Notes under the pieces: model-generated
Seen by the model: only the letters and a program-made list of their open reading frames with translations
Told to the model about the DNA's origin: nothing
The model's database searches: none
Virus record (IMG/VR): IMGVR_UViG_3300025117_000177
Location: 1 to 32,479 of that record
Direction: 5' to 3' (one strand)
Origin: a virus
Length of the DNA stretch: 32,479 bases
Shown here: positions 1-8,188 of the stretch, one piece after another
Position numbering within the stretch: position 1 is the stretch's first letter
How the letters are laid out: each line of letters starts with the position of its first letter
Program-made: the position numbers and the translations under genes

Positions 1-814
1 TGATGTGTTGGACAGTATACGGCTCAAGCGGAATCATGGGAATATCATACAACGGCAGTCCGAACGGAGTTAACTGCACATTGCTGGTAAGCGCCCTGTC
101 ACCAAACACAGTCAAACGCTCAGCCACGCGCTCACGATAATTCTGAACCAGGTCGAAACTGGCAAGCAGAACACCATTGGCAGCCAACTGGCGACGATAC
201 TGTTCGGGCATCGCGCTCAACATACGGCTGAAAAGACGCTCGCTGATTTCAGCATTCTCAGCATCGATAACGTGACCGCCATCGTGAGCTTGCTTCAAAA
301 GGCCGTCATACAACGCGATATATGAATCTTTGACATAGAGACTGGTACTACCATTCTCACGCATGTCAGATTCAAGACGAGCATGGCCCAAGAGATTACC
401 GTGCCAAGCAAGTTCTTCGACATCATTAGCAGTCTGGTCACCCATCATGTCAAGAATGGTTGCCTCGACATTATCGCCTTCAATGTTGTATTGAGTGAAA
501 TTGTCACCAATTTCAAAAGGAACAATAATTTCCTTCGGAGTCAACGTGATCTTGCTGGTAGCAACACCGCGACGCAACGCGGGATCCTTGGCTTCAACAG
601 CCGGAAGTGCCACGCGAGAATGGACAGCGATCTTGTCGATATCCATTTGCTCTTCACGGAAAGCTACCATACGAGAAAACTGACTCAACTTGGTGAAGTT
701 GAAAGTACGACGCAGAAACATATCAGACTGCTTCGGGTTCAACTTACCGGCACTTGCAATCGCCTGCGCAGTGATGATTGCCTTCTCCAACATTTGCTCG
801 TTCGGGATGCCCAT
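1..814 (-). CDS. Major capsid protein (3' end cut by window edge)
   Basis: Open frame from an ATG at 814 to the window edge, 271 residues visible, starting MGIPNEQMLEK. A strong ribosome binding site (ACGGAGGAATCAA) directly precedes the ATG. I read it as the HK97-fold shell protein: it lies immediately after the prohead protease-scaffold gene and is the most GC-rich reading frame of the head module, as expected for the most abundant virion protein. The visible part has a helical N-terminus, then a region rich in beta strands (SKITLTPKEIIVPFEIGDNF, about residues 87-106) and an acidic helical segment (GDQTANDVEELAWHG), a pattern common in tailed-phage capsid proteins. No obvious cleaved delta-domain is seen before the folded part. 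Family assignment rests on synteny plus general pattern; the C-terminal half is missing. Confidence 0.85.
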   Translation of the reverse strand, partial: MGIPNEQMLEKAIITAQAIASAGKLNPKQSDMFLRRTFNFTKLSQFSRMVAFREEQMDIDKIAVHSRVALPAVEAKDPALRRGVATSKITLTPKEIIVPFEIGDNFTQYNIEGDNVEATILDMMGDQTANDVEELAWHGNLLGHARLESDMRENGSTSLYVKDSYIALYDGLLKQAHDGGHVIDAENAEISERLFSRMLSAMPEQYRRQLAANGVLLASFDLVQNYRERVAERLTVFGDRALTSNVQLTPFGLPLYDIPMIPLEPYTVQHI

Positions 815-855
815 TTGATTCCTCCGTTTGTAAATGTTACCTTGTGGTTTTTTTG

Positions 856-2742
856 TTATTTCACTTCACTTTGTTTTTCATCGGCATAATCAACGATCCC
901 AGTGAAGAAATCTTTGAAAATACCGTCTTCAGCTTTGTCTTCCTTCTTTGTCACTTCTGGTTCATCAACTTCTTCCGACTTTGAAAAACCCCTAAATTTA
1001 GAAAGAGCATCTGCAACAGCTTTTTGAACAACTTCTTCCACACTCACTTCTTTCTTAACCTCAGTAGACTTATCAGTAGTTTCTTCTTTCTTTTCAACCA
1101 TCGGTTCAGCCTTCTTTTCGACTTCTGGCTTAACCTCAGGATTAACCACTGGTTCTTCTTTCTTTTCAACCACTGGATCAGCCTTTTTTTCAACTTCTGG
1201 CTTAACCATGGCAACAGCGATCATTTGCTTGATCAACACTTTTTCATCTTCATCACCAGCTTCTTTCATCATGTCCTCAAGCCTAGTGCGAAGCTTAGCG
1301 ACATGGGCAGGTTCACCAGTTTTCACTTGATGAGCGATAGTACCAAAATCTTTCTGAAGATCATCAAACTTCTTCTGAAGATCCTCAATTGCTTTCTGGA
1401 CATTTTCGATTTCCATTTGCATCTCCTTTTGAAATTTTTGGGCTTCCTTCTTAATCAACTCTACTACTGTCGTCACTGTTTTTAAAATATTCTGCTTGAA
1501 TTCTTCGTCACCAAGACTAGCCAATTTCTCAGCTGCTTGATTAACTTGTTCAAGAATTACATCTTTATTTTCAGTGACGTTTTCCATTTTTTCTTGAATA
1601 TAACCTTTTTCTAACTCCTCCACCATTCTGCCAAATTCCGAATCTGTTTTCAAGAGAGAAGCTATTTCAGCTTCAAAAGCCGTTTCAGTTATGCCCAAAG
1701 CAGAACGATGTTTCTGCAAATGATCCATTACTTCAGCAGAAGCTTTTTGCCCAGAACGAGCACCATTAGCAGCAGCCCAGGCAGTATTGAGACCACCTTT
1801 ATGTAAATACATAACACCATCACTAATCCAATGATGCGGATATTTCCAAGTAGATTTTTTATCAGATTCTCCCATATCAGCGTGTGCTTCACGAGGAAGA
1901 GTTGTCTTGTCAACACTACCCCACGCAGGCTCTCCTTCTTTAATCTTACTGTTATGCTGATAAGCTTTTTCTAAATCATTTGAATTTTTGATGCCTTCTT
2001 CAGATTTTTGTGGCTTATCATCAGCTTTACTTTTATCTTTTTCCTTCTCTTTATCATCACTAACTAGGGATTCTTCACTCTTGGATACCACTGGAGATTC
2101 AAGAGTTATATTTTGATTTGTAGATTCAGCAGAATTATCGCAAGCTGAAAAAATACTATCCACGATACTCTTAGATATATAGGCTTCTGTTACCCTAGCG
2201 TTGTCATTGCCAGCCAAAGAAACGATACTTGCTTCAATCAACGCCATTTCAGTAATGAAACGGCGCATTCCTTGACCTTCAATCTCTTTGTATTCTGACT
2301 TCAAAACCCTTCCACGAATACTAAACTTACTAAGAGTTCCTTCCTGTACTTGAATCCAAAGATCATCATAAGCTTTAGCCTTGGTGAATCTACACATCAC
2401 CCAAAGACCCTTATCAGTTACTCTAGAATCCAAAACACGGCCAATAGTGGTGGCCGCATTATGATTTAAGAGCATAGTGCGATTAACCAGTAGATCGCGT
2501 GCGCTTTTTGCAAGAGCTTCAGCCGTGATTACATCATTATAATGATCTACGTGACTGGTACTTACAAAACCCTCGATAATGCGATCACCCTTCTTGGGTT
2601 TTTCTGGCTTATATTCATCAGCATCTGCGACTTCTGGAAGAGTTTTTTCTACTTCAAGAAAACGCTGAATTTCTTCATCATTCCATTCAATTGCTCTTGC
2701 AAAATTGAATGCACATTTAAACTCGAAGCTTTTATTATCCAT
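856..2742 (-). CDS. Prohead maturation protease fused to scaffold
   Basis: 628 residues. Residues about 50-190 form a HK97-type prohead serine protease (S78-like): strand EGFVSTSHVDHYNDVIT, then a candidate catalytic His94 in LLNHNAATTIGRV and a candidate Ser172 in LIEASIVSLAGND. Residues about 270-352 carry a second conserved phage module (YPHHWISDGVMYLHKGGLN, then WAAANGARSGQKAS and HLQKHRSALG). Residues about 425-470 are a heptad-rich coiled coil, followed by a Lys/Glu/Pro/Val linker made of two near-identical 24-residue units (511-558) and a short helical C-terminus. The fusion implies that protease and internal scaffold are made as one chain that chews itself out of the procapsid before DNA packaging. 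It sits between portal and capsid genes, the classic order. ATG at 2742; the upstream sequence GATGAAGGGGTTAGAAA supplies only a modest ribosome binding site. Confidence 0.88.
   Translation of the reverse strand: MDNKSFEFKCAFNFARAIEWNDEEIQRFLEVEKTLPEVADADEYKPEKPKKGDRIIEGFVSTSHVDHYNDVITAEALAKSARDLLVNRTMLLNHNAATTIGRVLDSRVTDKGLWVMCRFTKAKAYDDLWIQVQEGTLSKFSIRGRVLKSEYKEIEGQGMRRFITEMALIEASIVSLAGNDNARVTEAYISKSIVDSIFSACDNSAESTNQNITLESPVVSKSEESLVSDDKEKEKDKSKADDKPQKSEEGIKNSNDLEKAYQHNSKIKEGEPAWGSVDKTTLPREAHADMGESDKKSTWKYPHHWISDGVMYLHKGGLNTAWAAANGARSGQKASAEVMDHLQKHRSALGITETAFEAEIASLLKTDSEFGRMVEELEKGYIQEKMENVTENKDVILEQVNQAAEKLASLGDEEFKQNILKTVTTVVELIKKEAQKFQKEMQMEIENVQKAIEDLQKKFDDLQKDFGTIAHQVKTGEPAHVAKLRTRLEDMMKEAGDEDEKVLIKQMIAVAMVKPEVEKKADPVVEKKEEPVVNPEVKPEVEKKAEPMVEKKEETTDKSTEVKKEVSVEEVVQKAVADALSKFRGFSKSEEVDEPEVTKKEDKAEDGIFKDFFTGIVDYADEKQSEVK
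1081..1207 (-). repeat. Tandem 72-nt repeat inside the scaffold linker
   Basis: Two 55-nt copies (1081-1135 and 1153-1207) with only a few mismatches are spaced with a 72-nt period. The period is a multiple of three, and the encoded protein shows a 24-residue duplication (KPEVEKKADPVVEKKEEPVV followed by KPEVEKKAEPMVEKKEE). Probably a slippage or unequal-exchange duplication that lengthened a flexible, charged linker without disturbing the frame. Confidence 0.85.
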
Positions 2743-2820
2743 TTTCTAACCCCTTCATCGAGTTTTATTCTTATGCCATATTTTCAGTATCATATCAATT
2801 ATTCTCTTTTTCCAAAAACA

Positions 2821-2849
2821 ATTCTAACCCTTCGTAAGCATATAGACAA
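2821..2849 (-). promoter_or_regulatory. Promoter for protease-capsid transcript (TTGTCT-17-TAGAAT)
   Basis: Read on the minus strand: TTGTCT at 2849-2844, a 17-nt spacer, TAGAAT at 2826-2821. Four of six -35 bases and five of six -10 bases match sigma70 consensus, with ideal spacing. It lies in the 115-nt gap upstream of the protease gene, giving a leader of about 70 nt. The same -10 hexamer recurs before other virion genes. Confidence 0.5.
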
Positions 2850-2857
2850 TGAATTTT

Positions 2858-3367
2858 CTATTCAACATTTTCTAACCTATACCCTCTGCGCAAAAGTTCT
2901 TTACGAACATTGTCCAAAGTAATAAATTCTTTAGACTCTAAAATATCCAAAAGAAAAGCTGGATGCATCCTGGTTAAGTCAACAATCTTCTTTATTTTCT
3001 TTTTTACTACTGTTTCAAGTTTACCAATATATTCTAAATGAATGAGTCTGCGATCAGAAAGATCAACTATTCCTGCATCAAAAAACATCGTAAAAACATC
3101 ATTTTCTTGAAAAGTGTGTTCAATCAACAATCGCTTAAACTCTTCTTGATCAATAATTTTATGAATTTCAACAATACTTACTTTATCATCTTCTACGCGC
3201 TTACCAAAACCAATAAATTTCTCACTATTCAAAAGAGCTTGTACGATTGTTGAATCTTTATATAGTGAAGGCTCTAATACACCTTGTCTATCTAAAGAAA
3301 ATGTCTTATCAATCTTCTGATAGATGATTTTTCTATCTTCTATCAGGTCGTTCCTGACTTCCACCAT
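2858..3367 (-). CDS. Hypothetical protein between portal and protease
   Basis: 169 residues, MVEVRNDLIEDRK to RGYRLENVE, charged and mostly helical by composition, with no signal peptide, membrane segment or metal motif. The frame overlaps the end of the portal gene by 35 nt, and GAGG about 9 nt upstream of the ATG at 3367 is a usable ribosome binding site, so translation is probably coupled to the portal. In comparable phage head modules this slot often holds a small morphogenesis or internal head protein, but nothing in the sequence confirms such a role. Function not recognised. Confidence 0.75.
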   Translation of the reverse strand: MVEVRNDLIEDRKIIYQKIDKTFSLDRQGVLEPSLYKDSTIVQALLNSEKFIGFGKRVEDDKVSIVEIHKIIDQEEFKRLLIEHTFQENDVFTMFFDAGIVDLSDRRLIHLEYIGKLETVVKKKIKKIVDLTRMHPAFLLDILESKEFITLDNVRKELLRRGYRLENVE

Positions 3368-5012
3368 TGTCTGGCCTCGGGCTTTGTGCTGTAGGTGTTA
3401 CCCTTTCAGGAGTATCATTCTGATTTTTGGTTTCCTTAGCCAACTGAAGACTAAATGGAATATCAGGTTCAATTTTATCGTATTTTGCTCTATCTATTGC
3501 TTTAAAATCTCTATTAAACAAAGTAGCCAAAATAACATCCGCCTTACGAGGTGTCATTGTACCACTTCGTTCACCCATGTATAGAGTGCGAATCAAGTCA
3601 TCATTATCAACGAGATTAGGAGTATTAGTGCGAATAACATACTGAGCAATACCCAACAATGGCAAGAATTTATCATTGAAAAATTCATCAAAACTACGCC
3701 GTTCTGGATCAAACACCTGTTGTTCCGTGAGTTTACGCTGTTCTTTTATATCACCAGAATCAGACATGTCTCCAAGATATATTTTAGGCAGTCTAAAAGA
3801 TCCACCTGCAATTTTTTTACTATTACTCTGCGAATATGTTTGAAACAAAGCATCTCTTATTTGAACATCAGACAATGGTTTAATTTCTATTTTGATATTA
3901 CCGTTATCTGGGCCTATTCCTTCAGCATCCTCCACCAACGGTTCAGCTTCAAGCAATAAAAATTGAGAATAATTTGGATTTTGTGTGATATTTTTTTCAA
4001 CATATTGTTGTATTCTATCTATTGAACCACTAGTCAGTCTTCCATGACCACTAATCAAAATTGCCATACTTGGCACGTTATTTCTAGTTATTGTCATATA
4101 ATTGATTTCATCAGCGGAACGATCACCCAAAATTGTAATGAAATTACCAACCCAGCGAGGAATTCCGTATGGACTTCTGTTACTAAATAATTTATAGTGA
4201 ATGATCGGATTAGCGCGTTCTTCGTCTTCCAGTTTCTCGCCCGGTTCTATTGGCTTTCCTGTAGTTTTACTAATTATTCGAGGATCATACGGATGCTTAA
4301 AAAATACAAATTTACTATTATTACAAATTTGAACATATCTTCTAAAATAAATAGGAACATTTACATATTCTATTTCAAACAAACCCGTATTAAGATTAAA
4401 ATTCAATTGAGGAATATTTGCAATTGTTGGTTTTTCATCTGTATGTGTAATTCGCATAGTGGAAGAATTTACATGCTTAAAATGACCAGGAACCAACTTT
4501 TCTTTTCCTTCTCCTAAATCACGACTTCCAATCAATGTTGGAACTATTTCCCAATAAGCATTACCTGTATCTTCAAGATCTATTCTAGTTTTTTTTCTTA
4601 AATCTGTAAAAGATTCAGTAATAGCACAATTTCTTATGAAGTTTTTAAGAATAATTTCTTCTTCTTGTAAGCTCCTTTGAAGCTTTTTACTCAATTTTTC
4701 TGAATCTATTTCTGATCTTAAAAATACCTGTTGACCCAAACCATCAATATTATCTCGCATTACATCAAAACAACCAGGTAGTACCGTGCTGTATTCTTTT
4801 TGAAGAACAAGTTTCAAAAGATTAAATGGAGGTTCTATAATACCATGATTGCAATAAAGATCTCGAATTTCTCTAGGATCCTGATGAGAAGTCTCGGAAC
4901 GTAGCTTTTTAAACTCGTTCCGAGACTTCTTATCAGCTTTTGTTAGAGCACCTTCAAGTCGAATAATCTTTTCTTGCCTAGCAGCATTAGTATCTTTTTG
5001 CTTGTCAGGCAT
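3333..5012 (-). CDS. Portal protein
   Basis: 559 residues. Resembles the PBSX/HK97-like portal family: an N-terminal helical segment with YCNHGIIEPPFNLLKLV, a mixed region around DLEDTGNAYWEIVPT (the wing/stem region) and the motif NRSPYGIPRWVGNFI, matching the family signature YGxPxW in the clip/stem part. The C-terminus (about 525-559) is a Pro/Arg/Asn-rich tail (GGSQERPDRR). The protein would form the dodecameric ring at one capsid vertex through which the terminase pumps DNA. Its position between large terminase and protease is canonical. Full-length for the family (usually about 400-560 residues). The ribosome binding site before the ATG at 5012 is weak (AGAGCGAG). Confidence 0.9.
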   Translation of the reverse strand: MPDKQKDTNAARQEKIIRLEGALTKADKKSRNEFKKLRSETSHQDPREIRDLYCNHGIIEPPFNLLKLVLQKEYSTVLPGCFDVMRDNIDGLGQQVFLRSEIDSEKLSKKLQRSLQEEEIILKNFIRNCAITESFTDLRKKTRIDLEDTGNAYWEIVPTLIGSRDLGEGKEKLVPGHFKHVNSSTMRITHTDEKPTIANIPQLNFNLNTGLFEIEYVNVPIYFRRYVQICNNSKFVFFKHPYDPRIISKTTGKPIEPGEKLEDEERANPIIHYKLFSNRSPYGIPRWVGNFITILGDRSADEINYMTITRNNVPSMAILISGHGRLTSGSIDRIQQYVEKNITQNPNYSQFLLLEAEPLVEDAEGIGPDNGNIKIEIKPLSDVQIRDALFQTYSQSNSKKIAGGSFRLPKIYLGDMSDSGDIKEQRKLTEQQVFDPERRSFDEFFNDKFLPLLGIAQYVIRTNTPNLVDNDDLIRTLYMGERSGTMTPRKADVILATLFNRDFKAIDRAKYDKIEPDIPFSLQLAKETKNQNDTPERVTPTAQSPRPDNGGSQERPDRR

Positions 5013-5071
5013 TTGTTACGACTCGCTCTAATGTGAATTAAGAAATGTCCAAACAAAATGTGACAGAAGGA

Positions 5072-5386
5072 TCAGTAGGTTTCCTCTTCCCATTCAACAA
5101 TAAGCTGCTCTCCAGCGGTATCATTGATGTCTGCCAAGCTTGCAGCGACTGAAAAGCCAGTAGTAGAAAATGTAACTGCATTATTGATAACAGAACGAGT
5201 ACCATCAGCGATTGTTTTGATAGCTCCATTGGTTCCAACACCAGGATACGCCTCGATTTTAACATTATTGGTGAGATTTTGAATCTCAGCCTTCAACACA
5301 CCAAAACCATGATTGACCTGAATAGTTTTGGTCGGATCAGTTACGTTGATAATTTCAATAGCTTTCTTGAACTTCGTGCTAGCCAT
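5072..5386 (-). CDS. Small probable structural protein
   Basis: 104 residues, MASTKFKKAIEIINV to VEWEEETY. Composition is beta-strand-rich with many T, V, A and N residues and no cysteines, typical of small beta-sandwich virion proteins such as decoration or head-tail accessory proteins. A strong ribosome binding site (AAGGAGAGTAAGAAC) precedes the ATG at 5386, codon choice is more GC-rich than in the neighbouring replication genes, and a possible promoter lies just upstream, all pointing to high expression. It lies between terminase and portal genes. The structural role is inference; no family is recognised. Confidence 0.75.
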   Translation of the reverse strand: MASTKFKKAIEIINVTDPTKTIQVNHGFGVLKAEIQNLTNNVKIEAYPGVGTNGAIKTIADGTRSVINNAVTFSTTGFSVAASLADINDTAGEQLIVEWEEETY

Positions 5387-5457
5387 GTTCTTACTCTCCT
5401 TAATTGTTTATACACTTAAAAACAACAGACGTTCTCTGCTTGCCATTCTAGAAATGA

Positions 5458-5486
5458 ATTCTAAAGCAGGGTTTGATAAAAGTAAA
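5458..5486 (-). promoter_or_regulatory. Possible promoter (TTTACT-17-TAGAAT)
   Basis: On the minus strand TTTACT (5486-5481), 17-nt spacer, TAGAAT (5463-5458), in the 118-nt gap between the terminase stop and the 104-residue protein. A second TAGAAT follows at 5450-5445 but lacks a good -35. The -10 agrees with the ones found before the protease gene and before the plus-strand fibre genes. The -35 match is weak. Confidence 0.35.
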
Positions 5487-5504
5487 GAAAAAATCTAAAC
5501 TCAT

Positions 5505-7094
5505 TCAAAATACTCCTGGTTCTTTCTCTCTTTGTCTTATTTTAAATCTTTTAGTCAATCCATCCATAATATTTCCATAAGCATCAACTATATCTTTTCC
5601 TTCACGTGGAAAACTTATAAATTTGCTTACAACAGAGATCATTTTTGGATTTGATTCATTGTAATAAATAAAACCACGCTCAAAATCTGTACTATTCTTT
5701 TTAGCCCTTTGAATCTTATTACTAGAAGTGTATACAGGAAAAACATTCAATCTATTTTTTTCAGGATCTTCTGATTCTGAAAACTCTCTAACCTTCATAA
5801 ATTGATAACCATTAGCTTCTATAAAACATTTATCAACTTCCCATTTTTCATAATACCGCATAATTAGTTTAGACTGACCAAGATAAGTTGGAATTCCTTC
5901 CCAATAATCTAAAAGAATACGAATATTACTTTTAGCATGATAAGCCATCACTATGATAGCGAATTTTGACATTTTTCGACGCTTCGCGGCTGTGCCTTTT
6001 TCTTCTAAAGAGCTTTGAAGGTCAACACCCTCATAAATCATAAAATCTTCAACAGGTATATTCTCACGATCATTAAAAGTGAAATTTTTAACTCCATCAG
6101 TAGTAACAAGTTGAGCGCGTTTAAACCAAGCATATTGATAAATTTCACCCTTCATCGCTCCTGTGCGACCCATCATCTGGCTGTCAAAATACACGATACC
6201 CATACTTCTTCTAAGATCGTGCATTTTGTCAGAAGGAAATCTTAATGGACTCCTACTGATATCCTTATTATTTAATACTCCAACAATTTGAACATTTTTT
6301 AAAAACTCTGGATCATGTTCTTCAAAATGATTATAAAGATCATCATTATGCCAACGTGTACCAAGAAAATGAACTTCTCCAGATGGTTGTTTACATGCAG
6401 GACGAATAGTAGAATACCAAAATCTCTTAACCTCACCTCTCATTTCTTCTGTTTCTGAATTCTTACCATCAATCAAGTCATCGGCTAGAATAAGATCCCA
6501 ATGACGACCTACGATATTACCTTTAATTCCCAAACAATTAAATGTATTTTCCTTACGCAAAGGATTGTGACCAACAAGATTAACGCTGCGCACATCCCAT
6601 TTATCACCCTGACATTGACCAAATATTTCCAAAAATCTTGGATTACTAGTAAAATGTCCTTTTATTTCTGTCAAAAAGTTCTTTGGAGTATTTTCACTTC
6701 GACTACATAAAAGAATACAAATATCATTTTTTAACAAATATCTAAAAATGCTATAGCATATTGTCATAATAGTTGTTTTACCAGCACCACGCCAAGCTAT
6801 AATCAGACTTCTTTTACGCTCCATGCGAAATTTAGCCATAGCATAATGTATAGGCTCAAAAATAATAGGCTTTTCGTCTGTATGCAAAACAGCAGTACAA
6901 AGAATATCAAAACGATTTTCTTCTAACACCATTTTCTTTATTTTAGAAGCAGATAAAGCCCTAACTTTATTGATCTTTTCGATCAAATCGAACTTCATAA
7001 TTGAAACAGGAGTGCGAACTCTTCTTCGAGATATTTGTTCTGCACGCTCAATATATTCTTTGGAAGTATGAATAGTATCTAAGTTCTTTTTCAT
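5505..7094 (-). CDS. terL: Terminase large subunit (packaging ATPase-nuclease)
   Basis: 529 residues. ATPase domain: Walker A-type AWRGAGKTT (100-108), Walker B DLILADD (200-206, DD acidic pair), and coupling motif LGTRWH (244-249). Nuclease domain (RNase H-like): first acidic residue in YEGVDLQSS, second in CFIEANGYQ, third in KDIVDAYGN near the C-terminus. It powers DNA translocation through the portal and cuts the concatemer. The length is normal. Its ATG overlaps the stop of the primase gene in ATGA (7091-7094), so the replication and packaging genes are translationally coupled, an uncommon junction. No small terminase gene sits next to it; a candidate lies at 12442-13311. Confidence 0.95.
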   Translation of the reverse strand: MKKNLDTIHTSKEYIERAEQISRRRVRTPVSIMKFDLIEKINKVRALSASKIKKMVLEENRFDILCTAVLHTDEKPIIFEPIHYAMAKFRMERKRSLIIAWRGAGKTTIMTICYSIFRYLLKNDICILLCSRSENTPKNFLTEIKGHFTSNPRFLEIFGQCQGDKWDVRSVNLVGHNPLRKENTFNCLGIKGNIVGRHWDLILADDLIDGKNSETEEMRGEVKRFWYSTIRPACKQPSGEVHFLGTRWHNDDLYNHFEEHDPEFLKNVQIVGVLNNKDISRSPLRFPSDKMHDLRRSMGIVYFDSQMMGRTGAMKGEIYQYAWFKRAQLVTTDGVKNFTFNDRENIPVEDFMIYEGVDLQSSLEEKGTAAKRRKMSKFAIIVMAYHAKSNIRILLDYWEGIPTYLGQSKLIMRYYEKWEVDKCFIEANGYQFMKVREFSESEDPEKNRLNVFPVYTSSNKIQRAKKNSTDFERGFIYYNESNPKMISVVSKFISFPREGKDIVDAYGNIMDGLTKRFKIRQREKEPGVF

Positions 7095-8188
7095 TGTAGA
7101 TAACTCACAACAACCTTACATTTCTTACGTTTAAACCAGTTCTGTCTATTGTCAAAGATATGTTTAAGCTGGTCTATATTCAAGTCGCCAGGATCTTTAT
7201 CTTTTGGACAGCTACATATAAAAATTCTACAATCAAAAGCAAACTTGCTAATTACTGTCTTTTGAAGCGCATCTCCACCGACATCTCCTTCTTTCCAAAC
7301 ATAAATTTGTTTAAATTTACGATATATAGAAGCTTTATCCAATGGACCATCTGATGGTATTGCCACTCCAAGATTAGCAACTACATTTTTAAAGCCAGCT
7401 CTTGCCAAGGAAAAATAATCAAATACACCCTCACACAAATGTATATAATCCAAAGAAAAATCTATTTTATTATAAGGAAACACTATTTCTCTGATTTTAG
7501 ATTGACCAGGATATAAAACTCTCTTCTTTTTAGGAATACTTGGATCAATGCTTCGTGAAATCCAAGCCATGAGTTCTTCACCTTTATAAAAAGGTATCAC
7601 CACTGAATTTATTACCTTGGTTGCATATCTCTTTAGCTCACCATTTTTTTCTTTATAATAAATATATTTTCCAGAATTGCATTTCAATAAATCAAATTCA
7701 TCAATTTCTTCAGGCAAAACTTTACGCTTTATAAGATACTTATAATAAGAATCATTCTTTTCTATAAAATTTGTACCAATTGGAAGTGCTACTTCATTGA
7801 TATTTTTCTTTTCTTCTTTTAATTCACTCTTTAAGCGCATTGGTAAATCATAAATATCATCTTCTGCTATGTTTCCCTTTAAGAATACCTCAACAAGATA
7901 ATTTATAGCTGTATCACGATCCATTTCCTTTACTAATTGCGTAAGAGTTATAAAATCTCCGCTCATAGAACAACTAAAACAATGAATGCTGCCATGCGCA
8001 GAAGATCCATCGTAACACAAATCCATACTTGGATGAGTATCATTATGATCTGGATTCACACAACGAAAACGTAAATTTTTAGGACCAGATGTGTAATCAA
8101 CTCTCAAATGATTAAGCAAATCTTCCATATCTATTTTTGAACGTAGATATCTAGACGAAATAGTATTTACTACAGCTTTCTTTTTCAT
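7091..8188 (-). CDS. DNA primase (CHC2 zinc finger + TOPRIM)
   Basis: 365 residues. N-terminal CHC2-type zinc-binding domain: Cys43, His48, Cys70 and Cys73 in FRCVNPDH and IHCFSCSMSGDF. A TOPRIM domain follows: HLCEGVFDYFSLA (catalytic Glu253), YVWKEGDVGGDA (acidic motif 300-306), and CPKDKDPGDLN (328-337). It synthesises RNA primers for phage replication. It lacks the long helicase-binding C-terminal domain of DnaG, and the helicase is a separate adjacent gene. The start codon at 8188 shares one base with the helicase stop (TGATG), so the two are translationally coupled and probably made in fixed ratio. Confidence 0.93.
   Translation of the reverse strand: MKKKAVVNTISSRYLRSKIDMEDLLNHLRVDYTSGPKNLRFRCVNPDHNDTHPSMDLCYDGSSAHGSIHCFSCSMSGDFITLTQLVKEMDRDTAINYLVEVFLKGNIAEDDIYDLPMRLKSELKEEKKNINEVALPIGTNFIEKNDSYYKYLIKRKVLPEEIDEFDLLKCNSGKYIYYKEKNGELKRYATKVINSVVIPFYKGEELMAWISRSIDPSIPKKKRVLYPGQSKIREIVFPYNKIDFSLDYIHLCEGVFDYFSLARAGFKNVVANLGVAIPSDGPLDKASIYRKFKQIYVWKEGDVGGDALQKTVISKFAFDCRIFICSCPKDKDPGDLNIDQLKHIFDNRQNWFKRKKCKVVVSYLQ

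Noticed and set aside
383-984. Plus-strand open frames across the capsid gene and the end of the scaffold gene
   Set aside because: They lie opposite well-supported minus-strand genes, have no ribosome binding site, and their sequences look like antisense translation of coding DNA.
1024-1485. Plus-strand frame rich in Phe/Leu opposite the scaffold linker
   Set aside because: It is the reverse complement of a Lys/Glu-rich coding region; Phe/Leu richness is the expected antisense artefact.
5038-5265. Minus-strand frame overlapping the 104-residue protein in another frame
   Set aside because: The 5072-5386 frame has the strong ribosome binding site and sensible composition; this one has neither.
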